This document shows, one piece after another, positions 16,807 to 24,233 of a stretch of DNA of 64,000 bases. Numbering within the stretch: position 1 is the first letter of the stretch; each line of letters starts with the position of its first letter. Source of the DNA: Fervidibacter canadensis (GTDB taxonomy: Bacteria > Armatimonadota > Fervidibacteria > Fervidibacterales > Fervidibacteraceae); NCBI GenBank assembly GCA_041446545.1, contig JBGOEJ010000005.1, positions 87,928 through 151,927 on the forward strand, read 5' to 3'. The notes below the pieces were generated by a model. It saw only the letters and a list, made by a program, of their open reading frames with translations, was not told the origin of the DNA and searched no databases. A program made the translations under genes and the position numbers.

Positions 16807-19092
16807 ATGGTGCGGGCATCGCCGTCTGTTTTGACGCCGAAGGAAGTGGATGTGCACCTAAACGCCTTGAGAGACATCCCGCTGCTGCGGGGCTTGGGGG
16901 GCGGTCGCATCCGCCAACTCGTTGAGCGCCCTGACACCCTCTTTTTCCGACTGGACGATGGAGCGGAAATTGTTTGGCAACCCGTTGACAAGCCGACGCA
17001 TGTTTTCGTGTTGGCGCGGGGCAGTTTGCGGCGACAGGGAGAAGAAACGGTCGCCTACCAAGCGGGCGAAGTGCTTGCCGAAGGGCAACCGACTATCTTC
17101 ATCGCCGAAGCGGAAAAGGACAAGCGGGGACAAGTCATTCAACCTTGCGTCCTTGTCGCTTTCAACGCTGACGAGTGGCGACGGTTGATGGATGAAGCGC
17201 CGAAGGTGCGGGAGTGGGCGGCGCAATTGAAAGCCATGCCCTTGTTTGCGGAAGTCGCCGAAGGCGATTGGTTGCGATTGCTCAACAGCGACGGCGTGCA
17301 GTTTCGCCGATTCGCATCGGGCGAAGTGATTTGCCGTGAAGGGGCACGGGAGACGACGGCTTATTTTCTGCTGCAGGGTGTCGTGGAAGTTTACGAGACG
17401 CGACAGGGTAGGGAAGAACTCATCGCTGAACTGACGGATGGTGCCATCTTCGGCGAAATTGGGGCTTTGAGTTTGTGCGTCCGCACCGCCTCTTGCCGAG
17501 CAAAGACGGAGGTCATTGCTCTGGGAGTGGACGGGCGCCCTTTGCGCCGCTTTTTGAAGCGGGCGCCCAAAGTCGCCCAAGTCGTCTACCGCCATTACCT
17601 TGAGCGAGGCTTGTTGGACTTGCTGCGCGACCACAAACTCAAAGACATCTTCTCGCCCGAAACGGTCCACCGCATCACCGCAGGCAACCTCGCCGAACTG
17701 CGCAGTTACGAACCGCAGGAAGTCATCCTGCAGGAAGGGGTCACCGATGCCGACCTTGCGGAACGCCTCGCCCGAAAGGAGAGGGTCAAGTATGAGCGGG
17801 TGGAAGGGCTTTACATCGTCCTTTTCGGGCATGTCGCCATCACGAAAGGCAACCGCATCCTTGCCTATCTTGGTCCTGGCGGTTCTTTCGGCGAACTGTC
17901 GCTGCTGACAGGGAATCCGCCGATGGCGACAGTCGTGGCGGTGGAAGATGCCGATTGTGCCTTCATTCCCAAGGAGCAATTTTTCGCCCTGACGGAAGAA
18001 GACGCCTTTTTCCGCGAAGCGATGCTACGGGTGGCTCGCCAACGGTTGGGCGGACAAGTGGCGGAAGTGCTGCCCTTAGAGCAGCGCCTGATGGAACAAA
18101 TGCGCCAACTTTTTGCCCCCTTCCAGACCGACGAAAACATCCGCACTTTTGCCCCCAGCGAAGTCATCGTGCGGGAGGGAGAAGGGGGCGACGCCTTTTA
18201 CATCCTTCTTTCGGGCTGGGCGCAAGTTTTGCACTACTCGCCCCGCCTCCGCCGAGATGTTACCATCGCTTTGCTCGGACCAGGACAGTTTTTTGGCGAG
18301 ATGGCATTGTTGCGGGAGTCCCGCCGAATGGCAACGGTGCGGGTCGCTGCCTCGTCGGTCAGCAGGGCACAAGTTTTGTGCATCCCTCGCGACCGCTTTC
18401 TGAGCGTGTTGGCGCATCACCCCGATGTCCGTGCCGACTTGGAGCGGTTGATGAACGAGCGGGCTAACGCTTTGCAGCGGCGGATGGCGACGGAGGATGT
18501 CGTCCACGAACAACTGGCGAGGGAAGAAATTTTCGTCGGCGACGCTGTGATGATGATTGACCTGAGCCGCTGCATCCGCTGCGGCAATTGCGGGACAGCA
18601 TGCGCGATGGTGCACGACGACGGTGTCAGCCGCATCAACTGGCAAGGACCGACGCTGACCGATGGCAAACCCATCGCTCTCTTCCCTTTCGTCTGCCGAC
18701 ACTGTGTTGACCCCGTTTGCATGAGGGATTGCCCGACGACGGCGATTTTGCGGGGCGAAGAAACAGGCGAAATTTATATCCGCCCCGATTTGTGCATCGG
18801 TTGTCGTGCTTGCTTGCGCAATTGCCCCTACGGAGCCATCCAAATGCAGCCCGTCCCTCAAAGCAGCGAAGCGATGCCCCAAACTTCCCGACCGACGGAA
18901 GGGTTGAGAGCGTGGCTGCGGCGGCTATTCGGTCAACCTTCTCCAACGCCGTCACCTGCCGCACCTTCAACAGCGCCCGCTTTGTTAGCCGTCAAGTGCG
19001 ATTTGTGTCGCGGCATGGCGTTTCAAGCCTGCGTTTACCATTGCCCCGTCGGAGCGGTCTGGCGGATTGAACCCCGAAAGTTTTTCGGCTGA
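16807..19092 (+). CDS. Four cNMP-binding-like domains fused to a four-cluster 4Fe-4S ferredoxin
   Basis: A 761-residue soluble protein. Four cyclic-nucleotide-binding folds are visible, near residues 20-135 (degenerate), 138-265, 285-410 and 430-560. The phosphate-cassette signature FGE...RxA is kept in the second (FGEIGALSLCVRTAS) and fourth (FGEMALLRESRRMAT); the third has FGELSLLTGNPPMAT and lacks the Arg. From about residue 575 the protein is a DmsB/HybA/NrfC-like ferredoxin with four cysteine groups: CIRCGNCGTAC, CRHCVDPVCMRDCP, CIGCRACLRNCP and CDLCRGMAFQACVYHCP. A Pro-rich linker precedes the last group. It lies between the cytochromes and a cytochrome b-like anchor, suggesting an electron-transfer subunit gated or tuned by a ligand. 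Confidence 0.85.
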   Translation: MVRASPSVLTPKEVDVHLNALRDIPLLRGLGGGRIRQLVERPDTLFFRLDDGAEIVWQPVDKPTHVFVLARGSLRRQGEETVAYQAGEVLAEGQPTIFIAEAEKDKRGQVIQPCVLVAFNADEWRRLMDEAPKVREWAAQLKAMPLFAEVAEGDWLRLLNSDGVQFRRFASGEVICREGARETTAYFLLQGVVEVYETRQGREELIAELTDGAIFGEIGALSLCVRTASCRAKTEVIALGVDGRPLRRFLKRAPKVAQVVYRHYLERGLLDLLRDHKLKDIFSPETVHRITAGNLAELRSYEPQEVILQEGVTDADLAERLARKERVKYERVEGLYIVLFGHVAITKGNRILAYLGPGGSFGELSLLTGNPPMATVVAVEDADCAFIPKEQFFALTEEDAFFREAMLRVARQRLGGQVAEVLPLEQRLMEQMRQLFAPFQTDENIRTFAPSEVIVREGEGGDAFYILLSGWAQVLHYSPRLRRDVTIALLGPGQFFGEMALLRESRRMATVRVAASSVSRAQVLCIPRDRFLSVLAHHPDVRADLERLMNERANALQRRMATEDVVHEQLAREEIFVGDAVMMIDLSRCIRCGNCGTACAMVHDDGVSRINWQGPTLTDGKPIALFPFVCRHCVDPVCMRDCPTTAILRGEETGEIYIRPDLCIGCRACLRNCPYGAIQMQPVPQSSEAMPQTSRPTEGLRAWLRRLFGQPSPTPSPAAPSTAPALLAVKCDLCRGMAFQACVYHCPVGAVWRIEPRKFFG

Positions 19093-19121
19093 CAAAAACC
19101 CAGTAGAAGGGTGGCAAAAAG

Positions 19122-20117
19122 ATGGCATCAAGGCTTTCACCCTTCCATCCCCGTTACCGACCTGAAACGCCTGCTCCCAAAGGCTTGCCGACGCAAAGTT
19201 GGTTGCTGCACGGCATCGGTGTCACTGCGACGATAGCAGGTGGATGGTGGCTTTGGCAACGCTACTTGCGCTATATCGCGACGATGCCGCCCCGTGCCAG
19301 CAGTGATGATGGCATTTGGTTTGGCTGGATTGCCGCTGGGTTGATGACTTTCCTGACGCTCTACGGCGTGCGCCGAGGCGTCTTTGTCCCTGCCCGATGG
19401 CTGCCGACGCTGTATCGCTTGCCCCTAGGAAGCCTTCAGGGTTGGCTTTGGCTTCATGTTTACCTGAGTTTGCTTTGCGCCCTTGCCATCGGTTGCCACA
19501 TCGGTTGGAAGGTAAAAGGCGGTCTGTTTTACTGGCTTCTCATCGCCAGCCTCATCGTCGCCTTTTTGTCGGGCTTTTTCGGTGTCGTCGCTTACACCCT
19601 CTTGCGAGAAGGCTTGACAAGGATTGAAGGGCAACCATTGTATGTGACGGCGCTGCGAAGGCATCATCGCTGGCTCTCAGAAGTGATTGCCCAATTGGGA
19701 GAAGGCAAATCCTTCGCCGAAAGTGTGGATGCTGTGGAAGCGAAGTGGCGGGAAACGGACGGTCTTGCCCAAACCGCTGCGTGGCTTTACGAACTCGCCT
19801 ACCTTTTGGCGAAACTGCGCCGAACGCCTGAAGGCTTTGTTCGCGACATGGAACGATGGGCATGGGCAATGATGCAAAGCGAAGACAACGAGCGTCAACG
19901 GGAGCGATGGAAAAGCACCGCCGTGCAAGCGTTAGCAGTGTTGTTGGAAAGCGCTCCCGAAGGTCAAGAGAAGTTGCTGGCGAAATTGCGACAGCGACTG
20001 GGTTGGGAAATCGCTTTGCAAATCGCCATGCGAGGTTGGATTGTCCTTCACGCCACCGCTGCCCTCATCGCCTTTCTGTTGATGGTCGCCCATATCGTCA
20101 CGGCATTTTACTGGTGA
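19122..20117 (+). CDS. Membrane cytochrome b-like subunit, probable di-haem
   Basis: A 331-residue membrane protein. Hydrophobic segments lie near residues 28-47, 66-83, 104-129, 134-160 and 303-330, with a charged soluble stretch from about 165 to 300. Two helices each carry a pair of histidines 14 residues apart: H112/H126 and H310/H324. This is the spacing expected for bis-His b-haem ligation across the bilayer, as in cytochrome b561- and NarI-like proteins. It follows the ferredoxin fusion gene and its stop codon overlaps the next cytochrome start (TGATG), so translational coupling is likely. Inferred role: quinol oxidation or reduction feeding the multihaem proteins. Confidence 0.7.
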   Translation: MASRLSPFHPRYRPETPAPKGLPTQSWLLHGIGVTATIAGGWWLWQRYLRYIATMPPRASSDDGIWFGWIAAGLMTFLTLYGVRRGVFVPARWLPTLYRLPLGSLQGWLWLHVYLSLLCALAIGCHIGWKVKGGLFYWLLIASLIVAFLSGFFGVVAYTLLREGLTRIEGQPLYVTALRRHHRWLSEVIAQLGEGKSFAESVDAVEAKWRETDGLAQTAAWLYELAYLLAKLRRTPEGFVRDMERWAWAMMQSEDNERQRERWKSTAVQALAVLLESAPEGQEKLLAKLRQRLGWEIALQIAMRGWIVLHATAALIAFLLMVAHIVTAFYW

Positions 20118-21961
20118 TGGCAATGCAGCGAGCGAAAGTTTGGCGATGGTCAGCGCTCTTGCTGGCGGCGTTGCTTTTTGTCTTTTGGGCGCACCGACGG
20201 GAAGCGCCCGAACGGTTGCCATCGCCGTTGCAAGCCAGCAATGGCACTTGTGTCAGCGCCCGATGCCATGCAGGCATGGATGACCCGCATCAGACAGACA
20301 TGCTTCGGTGCGTGGATTGTCACGGCGGCAATCCCGATGCGCCCGAACCGAAATCCGATGACCCTAAAGCGTGGCTGGCGATGATGCGCCGCGCCCATGT
20401 CGCCATGCCCAAAGGTGTGACCGAGAAGCAAATGGGCATCGTTGCCTCCCTTGACCGACTGCCTTCTGACTTCATCCGCTTTGTCAACCCGTCCGATTTG
20501 CGCGTCGCCGAGCGAACTTGTGGGCAGGCAGAATGTCATGGCATTTTGCGGGGCGATGTCGTGCGACGGGTGAAAAGGTCGCTCCATGCCACTTTGGCAG
20601 GCTATAGCCTGCTGGTAGCGCAAACGGGAGAAAGCGTTGATACTTTCGGCATCCACAGGGTCACGGCATGGAAGCCAACAACGACGGCGGGAGCGGTCAA
20701 CGAGTTGCGCCATTTTGGGGCGTTGAAGCCTTCGTCCCTTGCCAGCACCCTCTTGGGCAATTGCATCCAATGCCACATCCAAGCCTATCCGCCTCAGCCG
20801 CAGAAGGGAGCGTTTCGTGCCAGTGGCTGTGCCGCTTGCCACATGCCCTACGCCGACGACGGCAAAAGCAAAACGGCGCATTGGCAACCGTTGACGGGAG
20901 CAAAGCGAAGTTGGCGCAACACCCATCCCTTCGTCCACGCCTTTTTGGCGCGCCCTGACGACACTGAGCAACTCGGCTTGCCCAAGATGAGCCAATGCCG
21001 CCACTGCCACACCCAAGGAATGCGCGTTCAGCAAAACTTTATCGGCGAACACGGCGAAACTGACATTCACTTTCAGCGCGGGATGATTTGCTCCGATTGC
21101 CACACCGATGCCGATATGCACGGCGACGGCAACCTCTACATGCGGCAAGGGATGGCAGTGGAAATTCGATGCGAAAGTTGTCATGGCACCGTTGACCGAC
21201 TCGCCACGATGCGCACCGCCAACGGTCGTCCCGTCCCAAACTTGCGACGGTTGCCCGACGGCAAATTCGTGTTGCGAACCCATGACCAACGGTTGCGTTT
21301 CGTCCCGCAAGTCATAGACACCCTTGACCCCACGAAAACGCCGAAAGCCGCCGAAGCGCATGGGCGGTCGGGCATCCGCAAAGGCATCGGCGTGGCGCAA
21401 GCGACGCTGAAAGGTTTCTCGCATTTAGACCGACTGGAATGCTCCGCCTGCCACATGGGCGGGATGTTCCAACCACTGCGGGGTCATTTCCTCGTGGACA
21501 AACGACGCTCGGTGGCAAGCACCTTGACAGGAACACCTGTCGCCTCGGTGACGCAAAACTTTCCTTCTGAACCGCCCCCACAACTCCTTTTAGGCATCAA
21601 CCATCGGGGACGCATCGCCCCGTTCATCGCCCATCCCGCCGCGCTGGTCATCGTCAATCCCGACGGCACGAAGGCGCAACGCTTGCCCGTTTCGTTGTTA
21701 ACCAACCGCCCCGCCCGAACTTTTCTGCCCCTTGCGCCCCACAGCATCACCAAAACTGCTTTGGCTTGTCACGATTGCCATTTCAAGCCCGACCGCCGCA
21801 ACGCCACAAGGGTGCGCCGCGCCGTCGGGTTGGGCACAAACACCGTTGACCGATTGACGACAACCGATGGGAAACCGATTGCCGATTTCGGCGTCCCCGA
21901 TGCTCGTCCGTTGGACGCTGCCACCTTGCACCGCATCTTGCAGGTCATCGTCCCGCCTTAG
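20117..21961 (+). CDS. Decahaem c-type cytochrome, paralogue of the 8909 protein
   Basis: A 614-residue exported cytochrome. ATG 20117 overlaps the preceding TGA by one base and starts a hydrophobic signal (WSALLLAALLFVFWAH). Eight CXXCH motifs plus two CX4CH motifs (CVSARCH and CGQAECH) give ten sites. It shares with the decahaem-propeller protein the string of features RRAHV, FIRFVN(P)xDLRV, a haem site right after, GCAACHM, the QCxxCHxxG region, DCH...DxHGDGNLY and CESCHGT, so the two are clearly related, but this one ends without a propeller. It overlaps the end of the convergent pentahaem gene by 17 bases. Likely periplasmic or surface electron transfer. Confidence 0.83.
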   Translation: MAMQRAKVWRWSALLLAALLFVFWAHRREAPERLPSPLQASNGTCVSARCHAGMDDPHQTDMLRCVDCHGGNPDAPEPKSDDPKAWLAMMRRAHVAMPKGVTEKQMGIVASLDRLPSDFIRFVNPSDLRVAERTCGQAECHGILRGDVVRRVKRSLHATLAGYSLLVAQTGESVDTFGIHRVTAWKPTTTAGAVNELRHFGALKPSSLASTLLGNCIQCHIQAYPPQPQKGAFRASGCAACHMPYADDGKSKTAHWQPLTGAKRSWRNTHPFVHAFLARPDDTEQLGLPKMSQCRHCHTQGMRVQQNFIGEHGETDIHFQRGMICSDCHTDADMHGDGNLYMRQGMAVEIRCESCHGTVDRLATMRTANGRPVPNLRRLPDGKFVLRTHDQRLRFVPQVIDTLDPTKTPKAAEAHGRSGIRKGIGVAQATLKGFSHLDRLECSACHMGGMFQPLRGHFLVDKRRSVASTLTGTPVASVTQNFPSEPPPQLLLGINHRGRIAPFIAHPAALVIVNPDGTKAQRLPVSLLTNRPARTFLPLAPHSITKTALACHDCHFKPDRRNATRVRRAVGLGTNTVDRLTTTDGKPIADFGVPDARPLDAATLHRILQVIVPP

Positions 21962-22511
21962 GCGACTTTTTCGGCAACGCAAAGTCACCGTGCTGGACAT
22001 GGCATTCGGTGCAGTCAGTCAACTTGCCTTCTCTCTTCCCCGCAAAATGGGCTCGGCGCATCCGCAGGGCGTCGGCGGTTTCGCCTGAGATGGGATGGCA
22101 AGTCGTGCAACGCTCATCGGCAACTTTCCGGGGGCGAAACTTTTTGCCCAAATGCTCCGTGTGGCAATCGGCGCACTCCAACGCTTTCAGCGGTCGCCAA
22201 AACTCTTGTGCCTTCACTTTCTCCATTTGGTCGGGACGATGGGCAGGGATCAAAAGGCGTTGGTCAGGATGGCATCTCAGACAACGCTCATCCGTCACGC
22301 CCCGAAAGGGCACATGACAGGCAGAACACAAATCCGATGCCCCCGACTTTTGCACCGCTTGCCGCCGAAATGCCTCGCCATCGTGAGCGAGGGACAAGGC
22401 GCCGGGCATGAAGGCGTTCTTCGCACCCATCAACAACCCGAAAAGGAGTAACAGGCTGGCGACCATCGCCGTTGATACCAATGACCGGCGGTCAAAGGGT
22501 TCCAATGCCAT
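21945..22511 (-). CDS. Pentahaem c-type cytochrome (cytochrome c7/c3-like)
   Basis: A 188-residue protein. The ATG at 22511 has GAGGAGG nine bases upstream and begins with a short cytoplasmic stretch and a single hydrophobic segment (VSTAMVASLLLLFGLLMG), which may be an uncleaved anchor. Five CXXCH motifs follow: CSACH, CLRCH, CADCH, CTTCH, CTECH, with small spacers and extra histidines (PAHRP, TEHLG, RRAHF) that could be distal ligands, as in class III-type cytochromes. It is convergent with the plus-strand cytochrome operon and divergent from the metal-binding protein at 22644. Confidence 0.82.
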   Translation of the reverse strand: MALEPFDRRSLVSTAMVASLLLLFGLLMGAKNAFMPGALSLAHDGEAFRRQAVQKSGASDLCSACHVPFRGVTDERCLRCHPDQRLLIPAHRPDQMEKVKAQEFWRPLKALECADCHTEHLGKKFRPRKVADERCTTCHPISGETADALRMRRAHFAGKREGKLTDCTECHVQHGDFALPKKSPKAGR

Positions 22512-22533
22512 CGGCTTCGCCTCCTCGGCAGCG

Positions 22534-22542
22534 ATTGTAACA
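22534..22542 (-). promoter_or_regulatory. Possible extended -10 promoter for the pentahaem gene
   Basis: Read on the minus strand, TGTTACAAT is an extended -10 element 22 bases before the ATG at 22511. It is nearly the same as the element before icd (TGCTACAAT). No convincing -35 is visible. It would give a leader of about 15 bases containing the GAGGAGG site. Confidence 0.33.
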
Positions 22543-22643
22543 GACCCAAAGACACAGGGAACCTGCCAGACAGTGGTAGCATCATTTGTCACGGCGTCGG
22601 CAAAACGATTGCCACGCCCAATCCCATTTGGAGGTGAGCGTTG

Positions 22644-23144
22644 ATGCGGTTCGTGACAGGCTTGATGCTGGCAAGTGTCGTTGGGTTGACAGCATTTGGG
22701 TTGGCGCAACACCAACATGGTGGCAAAGCGACGACGGTCACGGGCGAAGTCGTGGACTTATCCTGCTACTTGACCCACGGGGCGAAAGGCGAAAGTCACG
22801 CTAAATGTGCGACGGCGTGCATTAACAAAGGCTTGCCGATGGGCATCCTGACGAAGGATGGCAAATTGTTCGTCGTCTTGGAAGACCACGCTAATGCCGA
22901 TGCTTACCAGCAACTCAAAAAATTCGCCGCCAAAACGGTGACCGTCAAGGGCGTTATCGCCACCCGAAACGGCATTTCAGGTATCGCCGTGCAGAAAGTG
23001 GAAGGAGCCTCAGCGACAAAAACTTCGGCGACGAAAAAGACTTCTGCCACCAAGTATGTTTGCCCGATGGGTTGCATCCCGCCACAAGACAAACCGGGCA
23101 ATTGCCCAAAGTGCGGGATGAAATTGGTGGCGAAGAAGTCGTGA
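22644..23144 (+). CDS. Exported protein with C-terminal heavy-metal-binding domain
   Basis: A 166-residue secreted protein. ATG 22644 has GGAGG nine bases upstream. The signal peptide is MRFVTGLMLASVVGLTAFGL, cleaved near AQHQH. The middle domain (VTGEVVDLSCYLTHGAKGESHAKCATACI...GLPMGIL) has a Cys/His-rich pattern and a small beta fold (TVTVKGVIATRNGISGIAV). After a Thr/Lys/Ala linker the last 25 residues (YVCPMGCIPPQDKPGNCPKC then GMKL) match the heavy-metal-binding module seen in CusB-type efflux proteins and also found in the fusion protein at 24234. Probable periplasmic copper or other soft-metal binder feeding the efflux locus. Confidence 0.7.
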   Translation: MRFVTGLMLASVVGLTAFGLAQHQHGGKATTVTGEVVDLSCYLTHGAKGESHAKCATACINKGLPMGILTKDGKLFVVLEDHANADAYQQLKKFAAKTVTVKGVIATRNGISGIAVQKVEGASATKTSATKKTSATKYVCPMGCIPPQDKPGNCPKCGMKLVAKKS

Positions 23145-23160
23145 GGGGAGATGAAGGACG

Positions 23161-23628
23161 ATGGGATGGCTGGGCATCGCCTTGCTCGTTTTTGGTTGTT
23201 CGTCTCTTGTCGCTCAAACGCCATGCCCGATGTGCCAAAAGCCCATCGTCCCATCCCGTGCCGTTTATGCTGTTTTCGCCGCTGGCGGTCCGACATATCG
23301 GCTGACTTTCCGCTGCATTCAATGTGCCCTTCATGCCGCTGAGCGTTGGCACCCCGAACGGGCTTTGTTGCGCACCCGTTGTGTGGCGACGGGGCGATGG
23401 GTTACTTTCCACTTCAACGGGCATCGTTGGTCGGCGCACCCCGCTTTTGCCCGTTTGCTATTGGCGCCCGAAAAAGGTGGCGAATGCCTTGACCGCCACC
23501 TCGTCTTTTCTCATCCCAAAGTTGCTCGCCGTTTCCTTCGGTCGCATCGGTCATTGGCATCAACCCCTCTGCTTTCCATCCGGCAAGCGGCGGAAAGTCA
23601 ACCGAGGAAGGTTGGTGATGCGCCATGA
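23161..23628 (+). CDS. Small secreted Cys-rich protein, possible metal binder
   Basis: A 155-residue protein with a signal sequence (MGWLGIALLVFGCSSLVAQ). The mature start holds CPMC and, about 30 residues on, CIQC in a Cys-x2-Cys pair arrangement that suggests a zinc ribbon-like or copper site, flanked by RTRCVATGRWVTFHF. I do not recognise the family; NosL-like or other copper-handling proteins are possible given the neighbours. It overlaps the next gene by ATGA. Confidence 0.5.
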   Translation: MGWLGIALLVFGCSSLVAQTPCPMCQKPIVPSRAVYAVFAAGGPTYRLTFRCIQCALHAAERWHPERALLRTRCVATGRWVTFHFNGHRWSAHPAFARLLLAPEKGGECLDRHLVFSHPKVARRFLRSHRSLASTPLLSIRQAAESQPRKVGDAP

Positions 23629-24119
23629 AGTTGGAAGACATCATCGCCGAAATTGAGAAGCAACTCGGACCGCTGGACGAAAAGGCGAGGAAGGCGGTGG
23701 AGTTGGCTTTGGCGATGGCTGAAGACGAGAAAGCGGAAGAATTGACATGGCAGGGCGAAAACCCACCATTTGAAATGGCGGCAAAGATGCCACCGCAGCA
23801 GCGAGGACGGCTTCTGCAGGAACTGGAGCAACTGAACCGGAAGTGGCTGGAGCGCAAAGCATCGGAATTGGGTGCGAGGTGGCTTTTGGTCATTGATGGC
23901 GAGGTCGTGCGTTTCGGGAAATCACCTGCCGACATCCTTTCAGACGAAGAAATGGAAGCAATCTGCCGTAAACGAGGCAAGTTACCGCTCTTGTTCTTCC
24001 CTCTGCGACCTGTTGAGGAAACTGTCCGCTGGCATGCCACCCAGTATGCTAACGATGCCTATCCCATTATCACCCTCAATTTCGCCGACAAAACGACGGC
24101 GGTTGCGTGGCTCCGTTGA
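23625..24119 (+). CDS. Hypothetical protein with DUF5678-like segment
   Basis: A 164-residue soluble protein whose start overlaps the previous stop (ATGA). The N-terminal half is a charged helical region (LEDIIAEIEKQLGPLDEKAR and ELEQLNRKWLERKASE). The segment WLLVIDGEVVRFGKSPADIL resembles DUF5678, a small domain often found beside aspartic-protease-like proteins in bacteria with hot-spring relatives. No transmembrane segment or signal peptide is visible. Function unknown. Confidence 0.5.
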   Translation: MKLEDIIAEIEKQLGPLDEKARKAVELALAMAEDEKAEELTWQGENPPFEMAAKMPPQQRGRLLQELEQLNRKWLERKASELGARWLLVIDGEVVRFGKSPADILSDEEMEAICRKRGKLPLLFFPLRPVEETVRWHATQYANDAYPIITLNFADKTTAVAWLR

Positions 24120-24137
24120 CTTGGGAGGGCAAGTTCC

Positions 24138-24211
24138 CTGCCGAGTCAAATTCTCGGCAGGTCGCAAGATGGGCAGGTCGGCAATGAGGAAACAATGACG
24201 AATTCAGTCAT
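24138..24211 (+). promoter_or_regulatory. Two inverted repeats upstream of the efflux operon
   Basis: CTGCCGAG and CTCGGCAG (24138-24160) form an 8-bp stem with a 7-base loop, and ATGAC/GTCAT (24195-24211) form a 5-bp dyad about 25 bases before the start of the fusion-protein gene. The first has no T-run, so it is not an obvious intrinsic terminator. Either could be an operator for a metal-responsive regulator, or an attenuating structure. Confidence 0.25.
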
Positions 24212-24233
24212 CACGCCCACGAGGTGAACTTAG

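Noticed and set aside
24138..24160. The CTGCCGAG hairpin as a terminator
   Set aside because: There is no T-run after the stem on either strand.
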